Source: JAUWOY01 sp034431315 (GTDB lineage: Bacteria > Chloroflexota > Anaerolineae > VGOG01). Taken from it: a DNA stretch of 51,238 nucleotides. A program made the translations under genes and the position numbers. The notes under the pieces were generated by a model. It saw only the letters and a list, made by a program, of their open reading frames with translations, searched no databases and was not told where the DNA came from. Positions 1 to 9,562 of this stretch are shown one piece after another (position 1 is the stretch's first letter; each line of letters begins with the position of its first letter). Location: NCBI GenBank assembly GCA_034431315.1, contig DAOUDK010000030.1:1-51238 (forward strand), in the 5' to 3' direction.

Positions 1-582
1 CACGGCCATCGGGGGTGGAATCAAGCGGCGGGTCACCGGCTCGTAGGCCACCGCCGAACGGTAGCGGTTGTACAGCACCTGCAGGCCGTCAATCTGCCCC
101 GCCTCGTAAGCGTCCATGGCCCATTCGGCCAGGGCCTGCGCCCGGGCAAAGGGCCACAGCGCAGTCGTCGGCAGTCGCTCGGCACGCAGGATCGGCTCTC
201 CCTGGCGCTGAAAGTGCCGCCGGGCGCGCTCGCCCAGGGCCAACAGGTGCAGGGTCTGTCCCTGGTCCCGCTGCTCGGCGATGAAGCCTTCGGCTGCCTC
301 CAGCACCGCGCGATTGAAGCCGCCGCACAACCCCCGCTCGGCGGCGATGACCAGCAGGGCCTCGCCCGCTGCCGGTTTGCCCCGGCGAGAGTCGGGGGGC
401 GGCAGGTGGGGGGAGACGATGGCCAGTACCTCCTCCAGTTGACGGGTGTACTCCCGTGCCGCCTCCAGTCGCTGCAGGGCAGCGCGCCAGGTCGCGGCGG
501 CGATGGTGCGCAGGGCAGTGAGGATGGGCTCGATGCCCTTGATGTTTTCCAGCCGCTGTTCGATGCGTTCGATGTCTTCCAT
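1..582 (-). CDS. atpG: N-type ATP synthase gamma subunit, 3' end outside window
   Basis: Gamma is the central rotor shaft of the F1 head. Reading the minus strand from ATG at 580-582 gives 194 codons without a stop, and the C-terminus lies beyond the left edge. The protein starts MEDIERIEQRLENIKGIEPI, the usual N-terminal coiled-coil helix. A conserved nucleotide-fold stretch with LLVIAAERGLCGGFNRAVLE follows at about residues 87-106, matching the SDRGLCGGFN signature of gamma subunits. It is the last gene of the atpDCRBEFAG cluster, 99 bp after atpA, and that gap carries a palindromic repeat. Longer reading frames on both strands here are shadows. The family call is firm; completeness cannot be judged. 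Confidence 0.92.
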   Translation of the reverse strand, partial: MEDIERIEQRLENIKGIEPILTALRTIAAATWRAALQRLEAAREYTRQLEEVLAIVSPHLPPPDSRRGKPAAGEALLVIAAERGLCGGFNRAVLEAAEGFIAEQRDQGQTLHLLALGERARRHFQRQGEPILRAERLPTTALWPFARAQALAEWAMDAYEAGQIDGLQVLYNRYRSAVAYEPVTRRLIPPPMAV

Positions 583-604
583 AAGTCGTTCTTGGCCATG
601 TTTC

Positions 605-664
605 TCGTAGTGGCGACTTCAGTCGCTCCCCACGGGGTCAAAGCGACTAAAGTCGCTACTACGA
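605..664. repeat. palindromic intergenic repeat, copy 1
   Basis: Two imperfect 23-base arms (605-627 and 642-664) read TCGTAGTRGCGACTTYAGTC and its complement. A near copy lies at 3015-3076, again in an intergenic gap of the same operon. It could form a hairpin in the atpA-atpG mRNA. It has no T-run, so it looks like a REP/MITE-type repeat rather than a terminator. Confidence 0.8.
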
Positions 665-681
665 ACCCTACCCCAAGGGTC

Positions 682-2202
682 TCATGAAGGCGCGAAAGCT
701 GCCCGCACAGCGGTGATGGCCTGCTCCAGTTCGGCTTCCATCTCTGGCGTCAGCTCGTCGCCATCGGCCAGGTGTTGGTAGAGAGCGGGATGCTGGCGGG
801 GCACGAGTTCCAGTAGTGTCGCTTCGAAACGGGCTACCTCGTCCAGGGGCAGGTCGTCCAGGTGCCCCCGGGAGGCAGCGTATAAGACCACTACCTGCTG
901 CGCCAGGGAGAGGGGAGCGTTCTGCTCCTGCTTTAACACCTCCGCCAGGTGCTCCCCGCGGGTGATCTGGCGGCGGGTGCGCTCGTCAACTTCGCCGCCG
1001 AAGCGGGTGAAGCGAGCCACCTCCTCGTACTGGGCCAGCTCCAGGCGCAGGCGTCCGGCCACGGCTCGCATGGCCGGGCGCTGGGCCGCGCCGCCCACCC
1101 GCGAGACGGAGAGCCCCACGTCAATGGCCGGGCGGAAGCCGCGGTTGAAGCGCCCGCTGTCCAGGTAGATCTGGCCATCGGTGATGGAGATCAGGTTGGT
1201 GGGGATGTAGGTTGCGATCTGGCCCCGTTTGGTCTCCACGATAGGCAGGGCGGTCAGCGAGCCGCCACCCAGGCTTTCGTCGAACTGGCCGGCTCGCTCC
1301 AGTAGACGGGCGTGCAGGTAGAAGATGTCGCCCGGATAAGCCTCTCGCCCCGGCGGCCGGCGCAGCAGCAGCGAGAGCTCGCGGTAGGTGTCAGCGTGCT
1401 TGCTCAGGTCATCGTAGACGATGAGCGCGTCCCGGCCCTGGTAGACGAAATACTCGGCTATGGTGCAGCCGGCGTAGGGGGCCAGGTAGCGCAGGGCCGG
1501 GGGGGCATCGGGGTCGGCCACCACGACGACGGTGTGGGCCAGCGCCCCGTGGCTCTCCAGGGACTGGATCACCGCCTGGGCCGACGATTTCTTCTGGCCG
1601 ATGCTGACGTAGACACAGACCACGTCGCCCTCTCGCTGGTTGATGATGGTGTCCACGGCGATGGCCGTCTTGCCCGTCTGCCGGTCGCCGATGATCAGTT
1701 CCCGCTGCCCACGGCCGATGGGCACCAGGGCATCAATTGCCCTGAGGCCGGTATGCAGCGGCCGGCTCACCGGGCTGCGCTTGACCACGTTTGGCGCTTC
1801 CCGCTCCAGATGATGCCAGTCGGCAGCGACCACGGGCCCCCGCCCGTCCAGCGGCCGGCCCAGGGGATCCACCACTCGCCCCACCAGTTCCGCGCCCACC
1901 GGCACCCGCAGCCGGCGACCGGTGCTGGTCACCAGGTCGCCCCCTTGCAATCCCTCGTCGGACCCCAGCAAGATACAGTCAATACGTCGCCGGTCCAGGT
2001 TGAGGATCAGGCCCTGCACATCGGTGGGGAAATCCACCAGCTCATCGGTCATGGCCCGGGGCAGCCCGGAGAGGCCAGCCACGCCGCTGCCCACCTGGAG
2101 CAGGGTGCCCACGTCCAGGAAGCGCACCTGGTGCGCTGGCTGGGCACGGGCCTTCTCTCGCACCAGTTCTAGCAATGCTGGCAGACGAAAGCGTTCCTTC
2201 AC
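682..2202 (-). CDS. atpA: N-type ATP synthase alpha subunit
   Basis: Non-catalytic nucleotide-binding subunit of the F1 hexamer, 506 residues, close to the family's usual length. The P-loop GDRQTGKT is at residues 172-179. The N-terminal beta-barrel region and a C-terminal helical region (QEQNAPLSLAQQVVVLYAA) are present. Translation starts at GTG (2200-2202), which overlaps the atpF stop as GTGA, so the two are probably translationally coupled. The alpha N-terminus is not split and no delta gene (atpH) is present, as expected for N-ATPase operons. Transcribed with atpF upstream and atpG downstream. Confidence 0.95.
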   Translation of the reverse strand: MKERFRLPALLELVREKARAQPAHQVRFLDVGTLLQVGSGVAGLSGLPRAMTDELVDFPTDVQGLILNLDRRRIDCILLGSDEGLQGGDLVTSTGRRLRVPVGAELVGRVVDPLGRPLDGRGPVVAADWHHLEREAPNVVKRSPVSRPLHTGLRAIDALVPIGRGQRELIIGDRQTGKTAIAVDTIINQREGDVVCVYVSIGQKKSSAQAVIQSLESHGALAHTVVVVADPDAPPALRYLAPYAGCTIAEYFVYQGRDALIVYDDLSKHADTYRELSLLLRRPPGREAYPGDIFYLHARLLERAGQFDESLGGGSLTALPIVETKRGQIATYIPTNLISITDGQIYLDSGRFNRGFRPAIDVGLSVSRVGGAAQRPAMRAVAGRLRLELAQYEEVARFTRFGGEVDERTRRQITRGEHLAEVLKQEQNAPLSLAQQVVVLYAASRGHLDDLPLDEVARFEATLLELVPRQHPALYQHLADGDELTPEMEAELEQAITAVRAAFAPS

Positions 2203-2978
2203 GCCCGCAACCTCCGTTCCAGCTCGCTCCCCAGCTCATCGCGCAGGTCTAGCAACTGCCGCTGCAGGCTGTGGTCAACGATGGAGTCGCCCAGGCGCAC
2301 CTTGAGGCCGGCGATGAGGGTCGGGTCGGTCTCTATGGTCAGGGTGAGGGTGCGGTTGACCAGGGCCGACAGGGTATCGGCCAGGGTGTGCTGTTGTTCC
2401 TCGCTGAGGGGCAGGGGGGTATGGACCCGGGCTACCGGCTGCCGCTCGGCCATCATGCGGCGGTAGGTTTCCACCCGCTGGAGGTCGGTCCGGCCCAACT
2501 CCCAGATGTGGGCTACCAGACGAGTGACCAGGTCATCGTGTATGGACTGGGTGGCGACGCCCTGTAAGCTCAGGGCAGCCAATTCGATGATGGTGTCCAG
2601 CACCTCATCGTAATTCTCGACAATAGCTTGTGCCCGTTCCCGCTCGCCCTCGGCCCGAATCTCCGCCCGCAGCGCCTCGGCCTCGGCCTGGGCCTGGCGC
2701 AGGATGCCCCAGGCCTGCTGCTCCGATTCCTCCCTGGCCTGCCGAACGATCTTTTCGGCTTCTTCTTTCGCCCCTTTCAGGCGCGCTGCCAGGCGTTCGC
2801 GCAGCGCTTCGGCCTCGTTCCCGTCCCGGGCCGCCTGGTCCAGCGTGGTCTTCATTTCGGCCGTCCGCTGGTGCATCAGGCGCCGCGCAGGCTTAAAGAG
2901 GAACTTGCCCAGGACGACTGCCAGGATCAGGAAGTTGACGATTTGAAAGAGCAGGGTGGACAGGTCAAGTTCGAGCAT
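2199..2978 (-). CDS. atpF: N-type ATP synthase b subunit fused to a delta-like C-terminus
   Basis: Peripheral stalk subunit of 259 residues, much longer than a standard b subunit (about 160). Residues about 5-25 form one membrane helix (LLFQIVNFLILAVVLGKFLF). A charged, Ala/Glu/Arg-rich coiled coil runs to about residue 110. The C-terminal third ends with a delta-type stretch, TDPTLIAGLKVRLGDSIVD, resembling the PxLIGGxxxxxGDxxxD end of the OSCP/delta subunit. This b-delta fusion is the known N-ATPase arrangement and explains the missing atpH. It follows atpE after a 169-bp gap containing a palindromic repeat. Confidence 0.9.
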   Translation of the reverse strand: MLELDLSTLLFQIVNFLILAVVLGKFLFKPARRLMHQRTAEMKTTLDQAARDGNEAEALRERLAARLKGAKEEAEKIVRQAREESEQQAWGILRQAQAEAEALRAEIRAEGERERAQAIVENYDEVLDTIIELAALSLQGVATQSIHDDLVTRLVAHIWELGRTDLQRVETYRRMMAERQPVARVHTPLPLSEEQQHTLADTLSALVNRTLTLTIETDPTLIAGLKVRLGDSIVDHSLQRQLLDLRDELGSELERRLRA

Positions 2979-3014
2979 AGCTCACTCTCCTTCACTTCTG
3001 GACACTGACGTTTT

Positions 3015-3076
3015 TTCGTAGTGACGACTTCAGTCGTCCACAATGGAGCCAAAGCGACTAAAGTCGCTACTACGAA
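3015..3076. repeat. palindromic intergenic repeat, copy 2
   Basis: Second copy of the repeat at 605-664. The outer arms TTCGTAGTGACGACTTCAGT and ACTAAAGTCGCTACTACGAA are almost complementary. It lies in the atpE-atpF gap, upstream of the atpF ribosome-binding site. The rest of this 169-bp gap holds nothing else I recognise. Confidence 0.8.
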
Positions 3077-3147
3077 TCCTATATCTAGTGGTTCATCAGT
3101 TGTCATGCCCTGGATATAGGACAGTCGGAAATTCGCCAGACTCCAGT

Positions 3148-3411
3148 TCACTTGATAAGACCCAGGAGGGGGTTGGCAAAGAGCAGGATCAGGCAGATCA
3201 GCAGCACGTAGATGGCGCAGGATTCCAGCATGGCCAGAGCCACGAAGAGGGCGGTGCTGATCTGGCCCGCCGTACCGGGTTGGCGGGCCATGGCCTCCAG
3301 TGCCGCCACCACGGCCTTGCCCTCCTGAATGGAGGGAACTATCGTCCCCAGGACGATGAGAACGCCGCTGATGATCATTGTGGCCAGTACCACTATGGTC
3401 ATATCTTCCAT
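3148..3411 (-). CDS. atpE: N-type ATP synthase c subunit (rotor ring), predicted Na+-binding
   Basis: Proteolipid of 87 residues with two membrane helices joined by a polar loop (ARQPG at 42-46), the canonical c-subunit hairpin. Helix 1 has P26 followed four positions later by E30. Helix 2 has the ion-binding carboxylate in LESCAIY, giving E63, S64 and Y68. By alignment to the Ilyobacter tartaricus ring (Q32, E65, S66, Y70) this is a complete Na+ ligand set, with Glu in place of Gln32. A double carboxylate is known in N-ATPase c subunits. Coupling to Na+ is therefore predicted from residues, not shown. Short C-terminus ANPLLGLIK, typical of the family. Confidence 0.93.
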   Translation of the reverse strand: MEDMTIVVLATMIISGVLIVLGTIVPSIQEGKAVVAALEAMARQPGTAGQISTALFVALAMLESCAIYVLLICLILLFANPLLGLIK

Positions 3412-3438
3412 GTTTGTTTTAGCTCCTTTCTCATTCCT

Positions 3439-4113
3439 CTAACCTCCAGCCTCCTCGTCCAGCGGCCCTACAGCCTGGCCGATGTAGACGATGGTCAAGA
3501 GGGTAAAGACAAAAGCTTGCAGGATGCCGATGAGGAGATTGAACAAGAGCATCAGCACCGGGACAACGAGCGGGATGATCTGGTATAGGACGGCTACGAT
3601 CACTGTGCCGGCAATCATGTTGCCAAAGAGGCGCAGAGAGAGGGATAGTGTCCTGCTCACGTGTCCCAGAATCTCCAAAGGCAGCACCACGAAGACCGGT
3701 CCGGCAAGGTGTTTGATGTACCCCATCAGGCCTCGCTGCCGGATGCCGTAATAGTGGACGGCGAAGAAGATGACCACTGCCAGGGCCAACGGGGTGTTGA
3801 TGTCGCTGGTGGGAGAAGTCAAGCCCGGCAGAAGCCCCAGCAGGTTGGCGGTGGCGACGAAGAGAGCCATAGTGCCGATCATCGGCAGGAACTCCTCGCC
3901 GGGCCGCCTTATGGTCCTCAATATCAGTCCCTCGAGGCCCTCAATCCCGAGCTCTACGAGGTGTTGCCACCCCTTGGGCTCGAGGCTCATCCTCTTTGAA
4001 ACCAGATAGGCGAGGATAATCCAGACAGCCATCATCACCCAGGTGGCCACCACCGTATCCTTGACCGGGATGCCACCTATGGTGAAGACAACGTAAGGAA
4101 ACACCTGTTCCAT
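3439..4113 (-). CDS. atpB: N-type ATP synthase a subunit
   Basis: Membrane stator subunit that forms the ion half-channels, 224 residues with about six hydrophobic segments. The conserved helix containing the essential arginine is visible as SLSLRLFGNMIAGT (residues about 157-170), followed by the usual hydrophobic C-terminal helices (LLIGILQAFVFTLLTIVYIG). The gene begins 3 bp after the atpR stop and is followed after 27 bp by atpE, so it is an internal operon gene. Confidence 0.94.
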   Translation of the reverse strand: MEQVFPYVVFTIGGIPVKDTVVATWVMMAVWIILAYLVSKRMSLEPKGWQHLVELGIEGLEGLILRTIRRPGEEFLPMIGTMALFVATANLLGLLPGLTSPTSDINTPLALAVVIFFAVHYYGIRQRGLMGYIKHLAGPVFVVLPLEILGHVSRTLSLSLRLFGNMIAGTVIVAVLYQIIPLVVPVLMLLFNLLIGILQAFVFTLLTIVYIGQAVGPLDEEAGG

Positions 4114-4116
4114 TCT

Positions 4117-4383
4117 TCACTCCTCGCTGAGTACCTTCCTGATCACCACTACCCTGCCGATGGTGAAGCCCGCGATAGCCGCTACGGCCCCGAGCGGCTC
4201 CAGTTTCAGCAGGGCCAGCATGACCAGACCCCAGAGTACGTATCGAAGCAGAAACCCAGCCGCCATCAGTTTGCCGATGGCAGGCGATTTCCCCCGCAGG
4301 GACCACTTGACGGTCAAAGAAAGGGAGAGGAAATACGCCACGCTGGCTGCTGTGGCCAGGAGAAGGCATAGCAGAAATCTCAT
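4117..4383 (-). CDS. atpR: N-ATPase small membrane subunit AtpR
   Basis: Small membrane protein of 88 residues with about three hydrophobic stretches, starting MRFLLCLLLATAASVAYFLS. It occupies the position of AtpR between atpC and atpB, and arginines R47 and those near residues 76-82 lie in or next to membrane helices, as expected for this subunit. Its ATG overlaps the atpC stop as ATGA. A longer frame in the same phase reads into atpC and is not the gene. The usual partner gene atpQ is missing from this cluster. Identity rests mainly on position, size and hydropathy. Confidence 0.75.
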   Translation of the reverse strand: MRFLLCLLLATAASVAYFLSLSLTVKWSLRGKSPAIGKLMAAGFLLRYVLWGLVMLALLKLEPLGAVAAIAGFTIGRVVVIRKVLSEE

Positions 4384-4661
4384 GGCTCTCCCGATAGTGT
4401 GTTGAGGGTTGCACTTGCGGTCAGCACCGTGACCCCGCCCTCCGCCACACGCAGGACGCCAGCCGCCAGGGTCAGGGTATGGCGGCCGGTCTCGTCCTCG
4501 TAGACCAGTTCGCCCGGCGCCAGGGCGGCCACCAGGGGAGCGTGGTCGGGCAGGATGCCAATAGCCCCATCGGTCAGCCAGGCTTCCACGATCTGCACCC
4601 CTTCTGCTCGCAGGCGCACCCCCTCGGGGGTGATCACCCTCAACCACAGCGTTTCCGCCAT
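4380..4661 (-). CDS. atpC: N-type ATP synthase epsilon subunit
   Basis: Epsilon subunit of 93 residues, short relative to standard epsilon (about 135). It consists of the N-terminal beta-sandwich (LWLRVITPEGVRLRAEGVQI; GAIGILPDHAPLVAALAPGE, the conserved G-hLPxHxPhh motif) and lacks the long C-terminal helical hairpin. Truncated epsilon subunits are seen in N-ATPases, consistent with loss of the inhibitory C-terminal domain. It follows atpD after 114 bp containing a palindrome and overlaps atpR. Confidence 0.9.
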   Translation of the reverse strand: MAETLWLRVITPEGVRLRAEGVQIVEAWLTDGAIGILPDHAPLVAALAPGELVYEDETGRHTLTLAAGVLRVAEGGVTVLTASATLNTLSGEP

Positions 4662-4689
4662 CTCGCCCCCACCCCCTAACTTATTAGAG

Positions 4690-4772
4690 CCTATTCGAAA
4701 AGCCAGCAGAGGCGGCTCCCATGCCGCCGGATAGCCGGGCGTGGGAGCCCGGCCTGCTATTTTTCGGATAGG
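4690..4772. repeat. long imperfect palindrome between atpD and atpC
   Basis: Arms start CCTATTCGAAAAGCCAGCAG and end in its near complement (CTGCTATTTTTCGGATAGG), with an inner pair GGCTCCCATGCC / GGCGTGGGAGCC. The whole 83-bp element could fold into one hairpin. It fills nearly all of the gap, and its sequence is unrelated to the repeats at 605 and 3015. It may modulate the beta:epsilon expression ratio or be a MITE-like insertion. Confidence 0.75.
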
Positions 4773-4775
4773 TAC

Positions 4776-6167
<1,392 letters not shown>

Positions 6168-6187
6168 GATCTCTTCTCTCCGTAATG

Positions 6188-8206
6188 TCACTTCAGGATT
6201 CTCAAAAACAGCGGGGTGAAGGCCAGTGAAACGGTAGCGATAAGCTGAACCAGAATGTCCAGGGAGGGCCCGGCGGTGTCCTTGAGGGGGTCGCCCACCG
6301 TATCGCCGATGATGCTGGCTCTGTGGGCCGCCGATCCCCGGCCGCCCATCTCCCCGGCCTCAATCAGCTTCTTGGCATTGTCCCAGGCGCCGCCGGCGTT
6401 GGCCATGAAGAGGGCCAGAAAGATGCCGCAGACGATGCAACCGGCTAGAAGCCCGGCCAACGCCTCCTTGCCCAGAGTGAAGATGGTGATAAAGGGGACG
6501 CTGATGGCCAGCAGGCAGGGCAGCACCAACTGGCCCAGGGCCCCCCGGGTGGCAATGTCTACACAGCGGCTGTAGTCCGGCTGTGCCTTGCCTTCCAGCA
6601 GGCCGGCGATCTCCCGGAACTGTCTGCGCACCTCGATCACTATCAATTGCGCTGTGCGCCCCACCGATTTGATGACCATTGATGAAAAGAGCGCTGGCAG
6701 CACGCCACCGATCAACAGCCCGGCCATCACTCTGGGATCCCGGATGTCCAGGCGCACGATGTGGGCCGCTTCCGAGTAGGCGGTGAGCAGGGAGAGAGAG
6801 GCAGCGGCGGTGGCGCTGGCGGCGAAGGCCTTGCCAATGGCAGCGGTGGTGTTGCCCACCGCGTCCAGGCGGTCGGTGATATGTCTGATCTCCGGGCCCT
6901 GACTGCTCATCTGGGCGATCCCGCCGGCATTGTCGGCGATGGGGCCATAGGCGTCCATCGCCAGGTTGATACCCATGATGGAGAGCATGCCCAGTCCGGA
7001 GAGGGCGATGCCGTAGAGCCCGGCGAAGTGATGGGCGATGATCATGCCCAGGCCCAGCAGGATCATGGACAGCACGGTGCTCTCCAGGCCCACGGCCAGG
7101 CCAGCGATGATGTTGGTGGCCGCCCCCGTCTCACTGGATTCGACGATGAAACGAACCGGCTTCTTGTAGGTGTAATATTCGGTGTTCAGACCGATGAGGA
7201 GCCCCACCACCAGGCCGGACGCTGTGGCGTAAAAGGCCCCCAGGTGCCCCAGATAGAAGCGGGAGAGGAGCAGAATACCGAGCAGCGACAGCGCGCCGCT
7301 GGTCAACATCCCCACTTTCAGGACGGCCTCCGGCCGGATCATGCTCTTCTGGGAAAGCATCTTGACGATCAGGATGCCCAGCGCCGAGGCCACGATGCCG
7401 GCCGCCACCAGCAATAGAGGGAAGATGACGCTCTTCTCACCCAGATATAGGCCACCGATGCTCTGAGCCGCGGCCCCGATGAGCAGAGAGGAGATGATGG
7501 TATCGGTGTAGGACTGGTTCAGGTCGGATCCCAATCCGGCCACGTCGCCCACGTTATCCCCCACCTGGTCGGCGATCACAGCGGCGTTGCGCGGGTCATC
7601 CTCGGGGATACCCACCTCTACCTTGCCCACCAGATCGGCCCCGATGTCGGCGGCTTTGGTGAAGATACCTCCCCCGATGCGGACGAAGATGGCCACAAAG
7701 CTGGCCGCCATCGAGTAGCCGGTGATGACCGCCAGGGGTTCAGGGGTGAAGGGCAGGAGGTCGAAGAGCAAGTAGACTCCTGAGATGCCCAGGGCGCCCA
7801 GGCCGACCACGGCCATGCCCATCACCGCCCCGCCGGAGAAGGCCACGCTCATGGCACTGCTAAGACCGTTTCTAGCGGCGAAAGTGACGCGGCCGTTGGT
7901 CCGGGTGGCGATGCTCATGCCGATAAAGCCAGAGAGGGTCGAACAAACCATCCCTATGATAAAGGCAAACATGACGTAGGGGCTCAGGACGAGGGCCAGA
8001 AAGAGGGCAAAGGGCAGGGCTATCAGCCCCATCACGCGATATTCCCTCCGCATGAAGGTCGTTGCACCGACCTGGATGGCGCGGGAGATGCTGGTGATTT
8101 CTCGCGGGCCGGGGTCGTTTTTCAAAGTGCTATAGGCCAGATAGAGGCTGAAGGCCAGCGCTAAGAGGCCGGTGATGAAGACGATAAACAGTGGGATGTT
8201 GTCCAT
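6188..8206 (-). CDS. hppA: membrane-bound ion-translocating pyrophosphatase
   Basis: Hydrolyses pyrophosphate and pumps H+ and/or Na+ across the membrane. It has 672 residues with about 16 hydrophobic segments, the usual size. Substrate motifs are visible: DIGADLVGKVE (187-197), DQVGDNVGDVAG (213-224), and the C-terminal GDTVGDPLKDTAGPS (634-648). GNTTAAIGK at 451-459 carries Ala at 455 where K+-independent enzymes have Lys, so K+ dependence is predicted. At the ion gate the sequence is SDLNQSYTD (227-235): Gln replaces the Glu used by Na+-pumping enzymes, and Asp sits where plant H+-PPases have Glu. Pumped ion is therefore uncertain. First gene of the ATPase operon. Confidence 0.93.
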   Translation of the reverse strand: MDNIPLFIVFITGLLALAFSLYLAYSTLKNDPGPREITSISRAIQVGATTFMRREYRVMGLIALPFALFLALVLSPYVMFAFIIGMVCSTLSGFIGMSIATRTNGRVTFAARNGLSSAMSVAFSGGAVMGMAVVGLGALGISGVYLLFDLLPFTPEPLAVITGYSMAASFVAIFVRIGGGIFTKAADIGADLVGKVEVGIPEDDPRNAAVIADQVGDNVGDVAGLGSDLNQSYTDTIISSLLIGAAAQSIGGLYLGEKSVIFPLLLVAAGIVASALGILIVKMLSQKSMIRPEAVLKVGMLTSGALSLLGILLLSRFYLGHLGAFYATASGLVVGLLIGLNTEYYTYKKPVRFIVESSETGAATNIIAGLAVGLESTVLSMILLGLGMIIAHHFAGLYGIALSGLGMLSIMGINLAMDAYGPIADNAGGIAQMSSQGPEIRHITDRLDAVGNTTAAIGKAFAASATAAASLSLLTAYSEAAHIVRLDIRDPRVMAGLLIGGVLPALFSSMVIKSVGRTAQLIVIEVRRQFREIAGLLEGKAQPDYSRCVDIATRGALGQLVLPCLLAISVPFITIFTLGKEALAGLLAGCIVCGIFLALFMANAGGAWDNAKKLIEAGEMGGRGSAAHRASIIGDTVGDPLKDTAGPSLDILVQLIATVSLAFTPLFLRILK

Positions 8207-8250
8207 TGTTAATGTAAAGGCTCCTCGTTGATATTATCACGACGAGCACT

Positions 8251-8279
8251 ATCATAACATACTTCTCGCAAAAGGGCAA
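8251..8279 (-). promoter_or_regulatory. promoter of the hppA-atp operon
   Basis: Minus-strand -35 TTGCCC (8274-8279) and -10 TATGAT (8251-8256) with a 17-bp spacer, 45 bp upstream of the hppA start codon. The ribosome-binding site CGAGGAG lies between. No other convincing promoter is seen before atpG. Confidence 0.6.
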
Positions 8280-8437
8280 ACTTCATATCGTGGCGAGCAC
8301 ACCTTCACTGGCAAAAAGAAAAACTATCCTCAAAACGAAGTCTCCCCCCCAGGATTGGGGGGTTAGGGGGGCGGCTGAACAGTTACGATGTTTTGTCTTG
8401 GTGCAAATAGCAGAAAAGTGACTCCTGGCGAAAGATG

Positions 8438-8446
8438 TGGTATAAT
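8438..8446 (+). promoter_or_regulatory. extended -10 promoter of the FemAB-like pair
   Basis: TGGTATAAT is a perfect -10 with the extended TGn element; a weak -35 (GTGACT) lies 17 bp upstream. It overlaps the upstream in-frame ATG at 8435, so that ATG cannot be the true start of the next gene. The remaining 8280-8400 stretch holds a C-run and G-runs at 8346-8373 but no gene. Confidence 0.6.
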
Positions 8447-8476
8447 AGAACTATCAGCAAGGAGAGGGATTCAACT

Positions 8477-9538
8477 TTGCGTGTTCACTCAACCGGCGAT
8501 ATAAACGAAAGTGATTGGAACTCCTTCGTGGCCGCATCCCCCAGGGGCCACATCCTGCAATCGAGCTCGTGGGGCCATCTGAAGGAGAGATTCGGCTGGC
8601 AGGTCGCTCGCCTGGCCATCGAGGATCGAGGCCAATGGTTAGCCGGCGCCCAGGTGCTCTTCCGCTCCTTGGGGCCCCAGACCATCGCCTATGTGCCCAA
8701 AGGGCCCGTGGCGGACCTGGCCGATGCAGAGGTGGCCCGGACTCTGCTGGAGGCCCTGCACCACCTTTGCCACCTGCGCCGCGCCATCCTCCTCAAGATC
8801 GAGCCCGACCTGGCCGAAGACCCCGCACTGGCCCAACGACTCACCGAACTAGGCTTTCGCCCCAGCCCGCAGACCATCCAGCCTCAATGCACCATCCTGG
8901 TGGATCTGATACCTGACCCTGAGGATATTCTGGCCCGCATGAAGTCCAAAACCCGCTACAACATCCGGCTGGCATCTCGCAAAGGGGTGACGGTGCGTGA
9001 GGGCACGGCTGAGGATCTGCCTGGCTTCTACCGCTTGATGCAGATCACGAGCGAGCGCGATGGCTTCGCAACCCACAGCGATTCATACTACGAGAGCGCT
9101 TACCAGCTTTTCGTACCCCAGGGCCTCGCCAAGCTCTTCCTGGCGATTTTTGAAGACCAGGTCCTGGGTGGGATAATGGCTTTTGCCTTCGGCCAAAGGG
9201 CCTGGTACATGTACGGCGTCTCGTCCGACGAGCACCGCAACCTCATGCCCAACTACCTCCTGCAGTGGGAGGCCATCTTATGGGCCAGGGAACGCGGCTG
9301 CCTGACCTACGATCTATGGGGCATCCCCGATGAAGAAGAGGCTGTACTGGAGAGAGAGTTCCTGAAGCGAAGCGATGGCCTGTGGGGAGTCTATCGCTTC
9401 AAACGGGGCTTTGGTGGCCAGGTGGTGCACTACCTGGGCGCTTATGACTACGTTTATTCACCCTTATTTTACTGGCTCTACAACAGGTTAGTAGCTTGGC
9501 GAGCCAGACCAGGATCAGTGGATCCAAGATCGCTCTGA
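8477..9538 (+). CDS. FemAB-family aminoacyltransferase-like protein, copy 1
   Basis: Likely transfers an amino acid from aminoacyl-tRNA to a peptidoglycan precursor, or acts as a related GNAT-fold acyltransferase. It has 353 residues in two GNAT-like halves. Conserved family features include LQSSSWGHLKERFGW (near 30-45), VPKGP, the KSKTRYNIRLASRKGV stretch in mid-protein, and the C-terminal YDLWGIPD and LWGVYRFKRGFGG. I chose TTG at 8477 because AAGGAGAGG lies 9 bp upstream, the promoter covers the earlier ATG at 8435, and the encoded MRV start matches copy 2. Exact substrate unknown. Confidence 0.83.
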   Translation: MRVHSTGDINESDWNSFVAASPRGHILQSSSWGHLKERFGWQVARLAIEDRGQWLAGAQVLFRSLGPQTIAYVPKGPVADLADAEVARTLLEALHHLCHLRRAILLKIEPDLAEDPALAQRLTELGFRPSPQTIQPQCTILVDLIPDPEDILARMKSKTRYNIRLASRKGVTVREGTAEDLPGFYRLMQITSERDGFATHSDSYYESAYQLFVPQGLAKLFLAIFEDQVLGGIMAFAFGQRAWYMYGVSSDEHRNLMPNYLLQWEAILWARERGCLTYDLWGIPDEEEAVLEREFLKRSDGLWGVYRFKRGFGGQVVHYLGAYDYVYSPLFYWLYNRLVAWRARPGSVDPRSL

Positions 9539-9562
9539 GGGAATTGCCCAATCCCCGCTTTG

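Noticed and set aside
1..641. 202-codon minus-strand frame at 33-641
   Set aside because: Wrong frame over atpG; the correct frame starts at 582 and shows the gamma-subunit signature.
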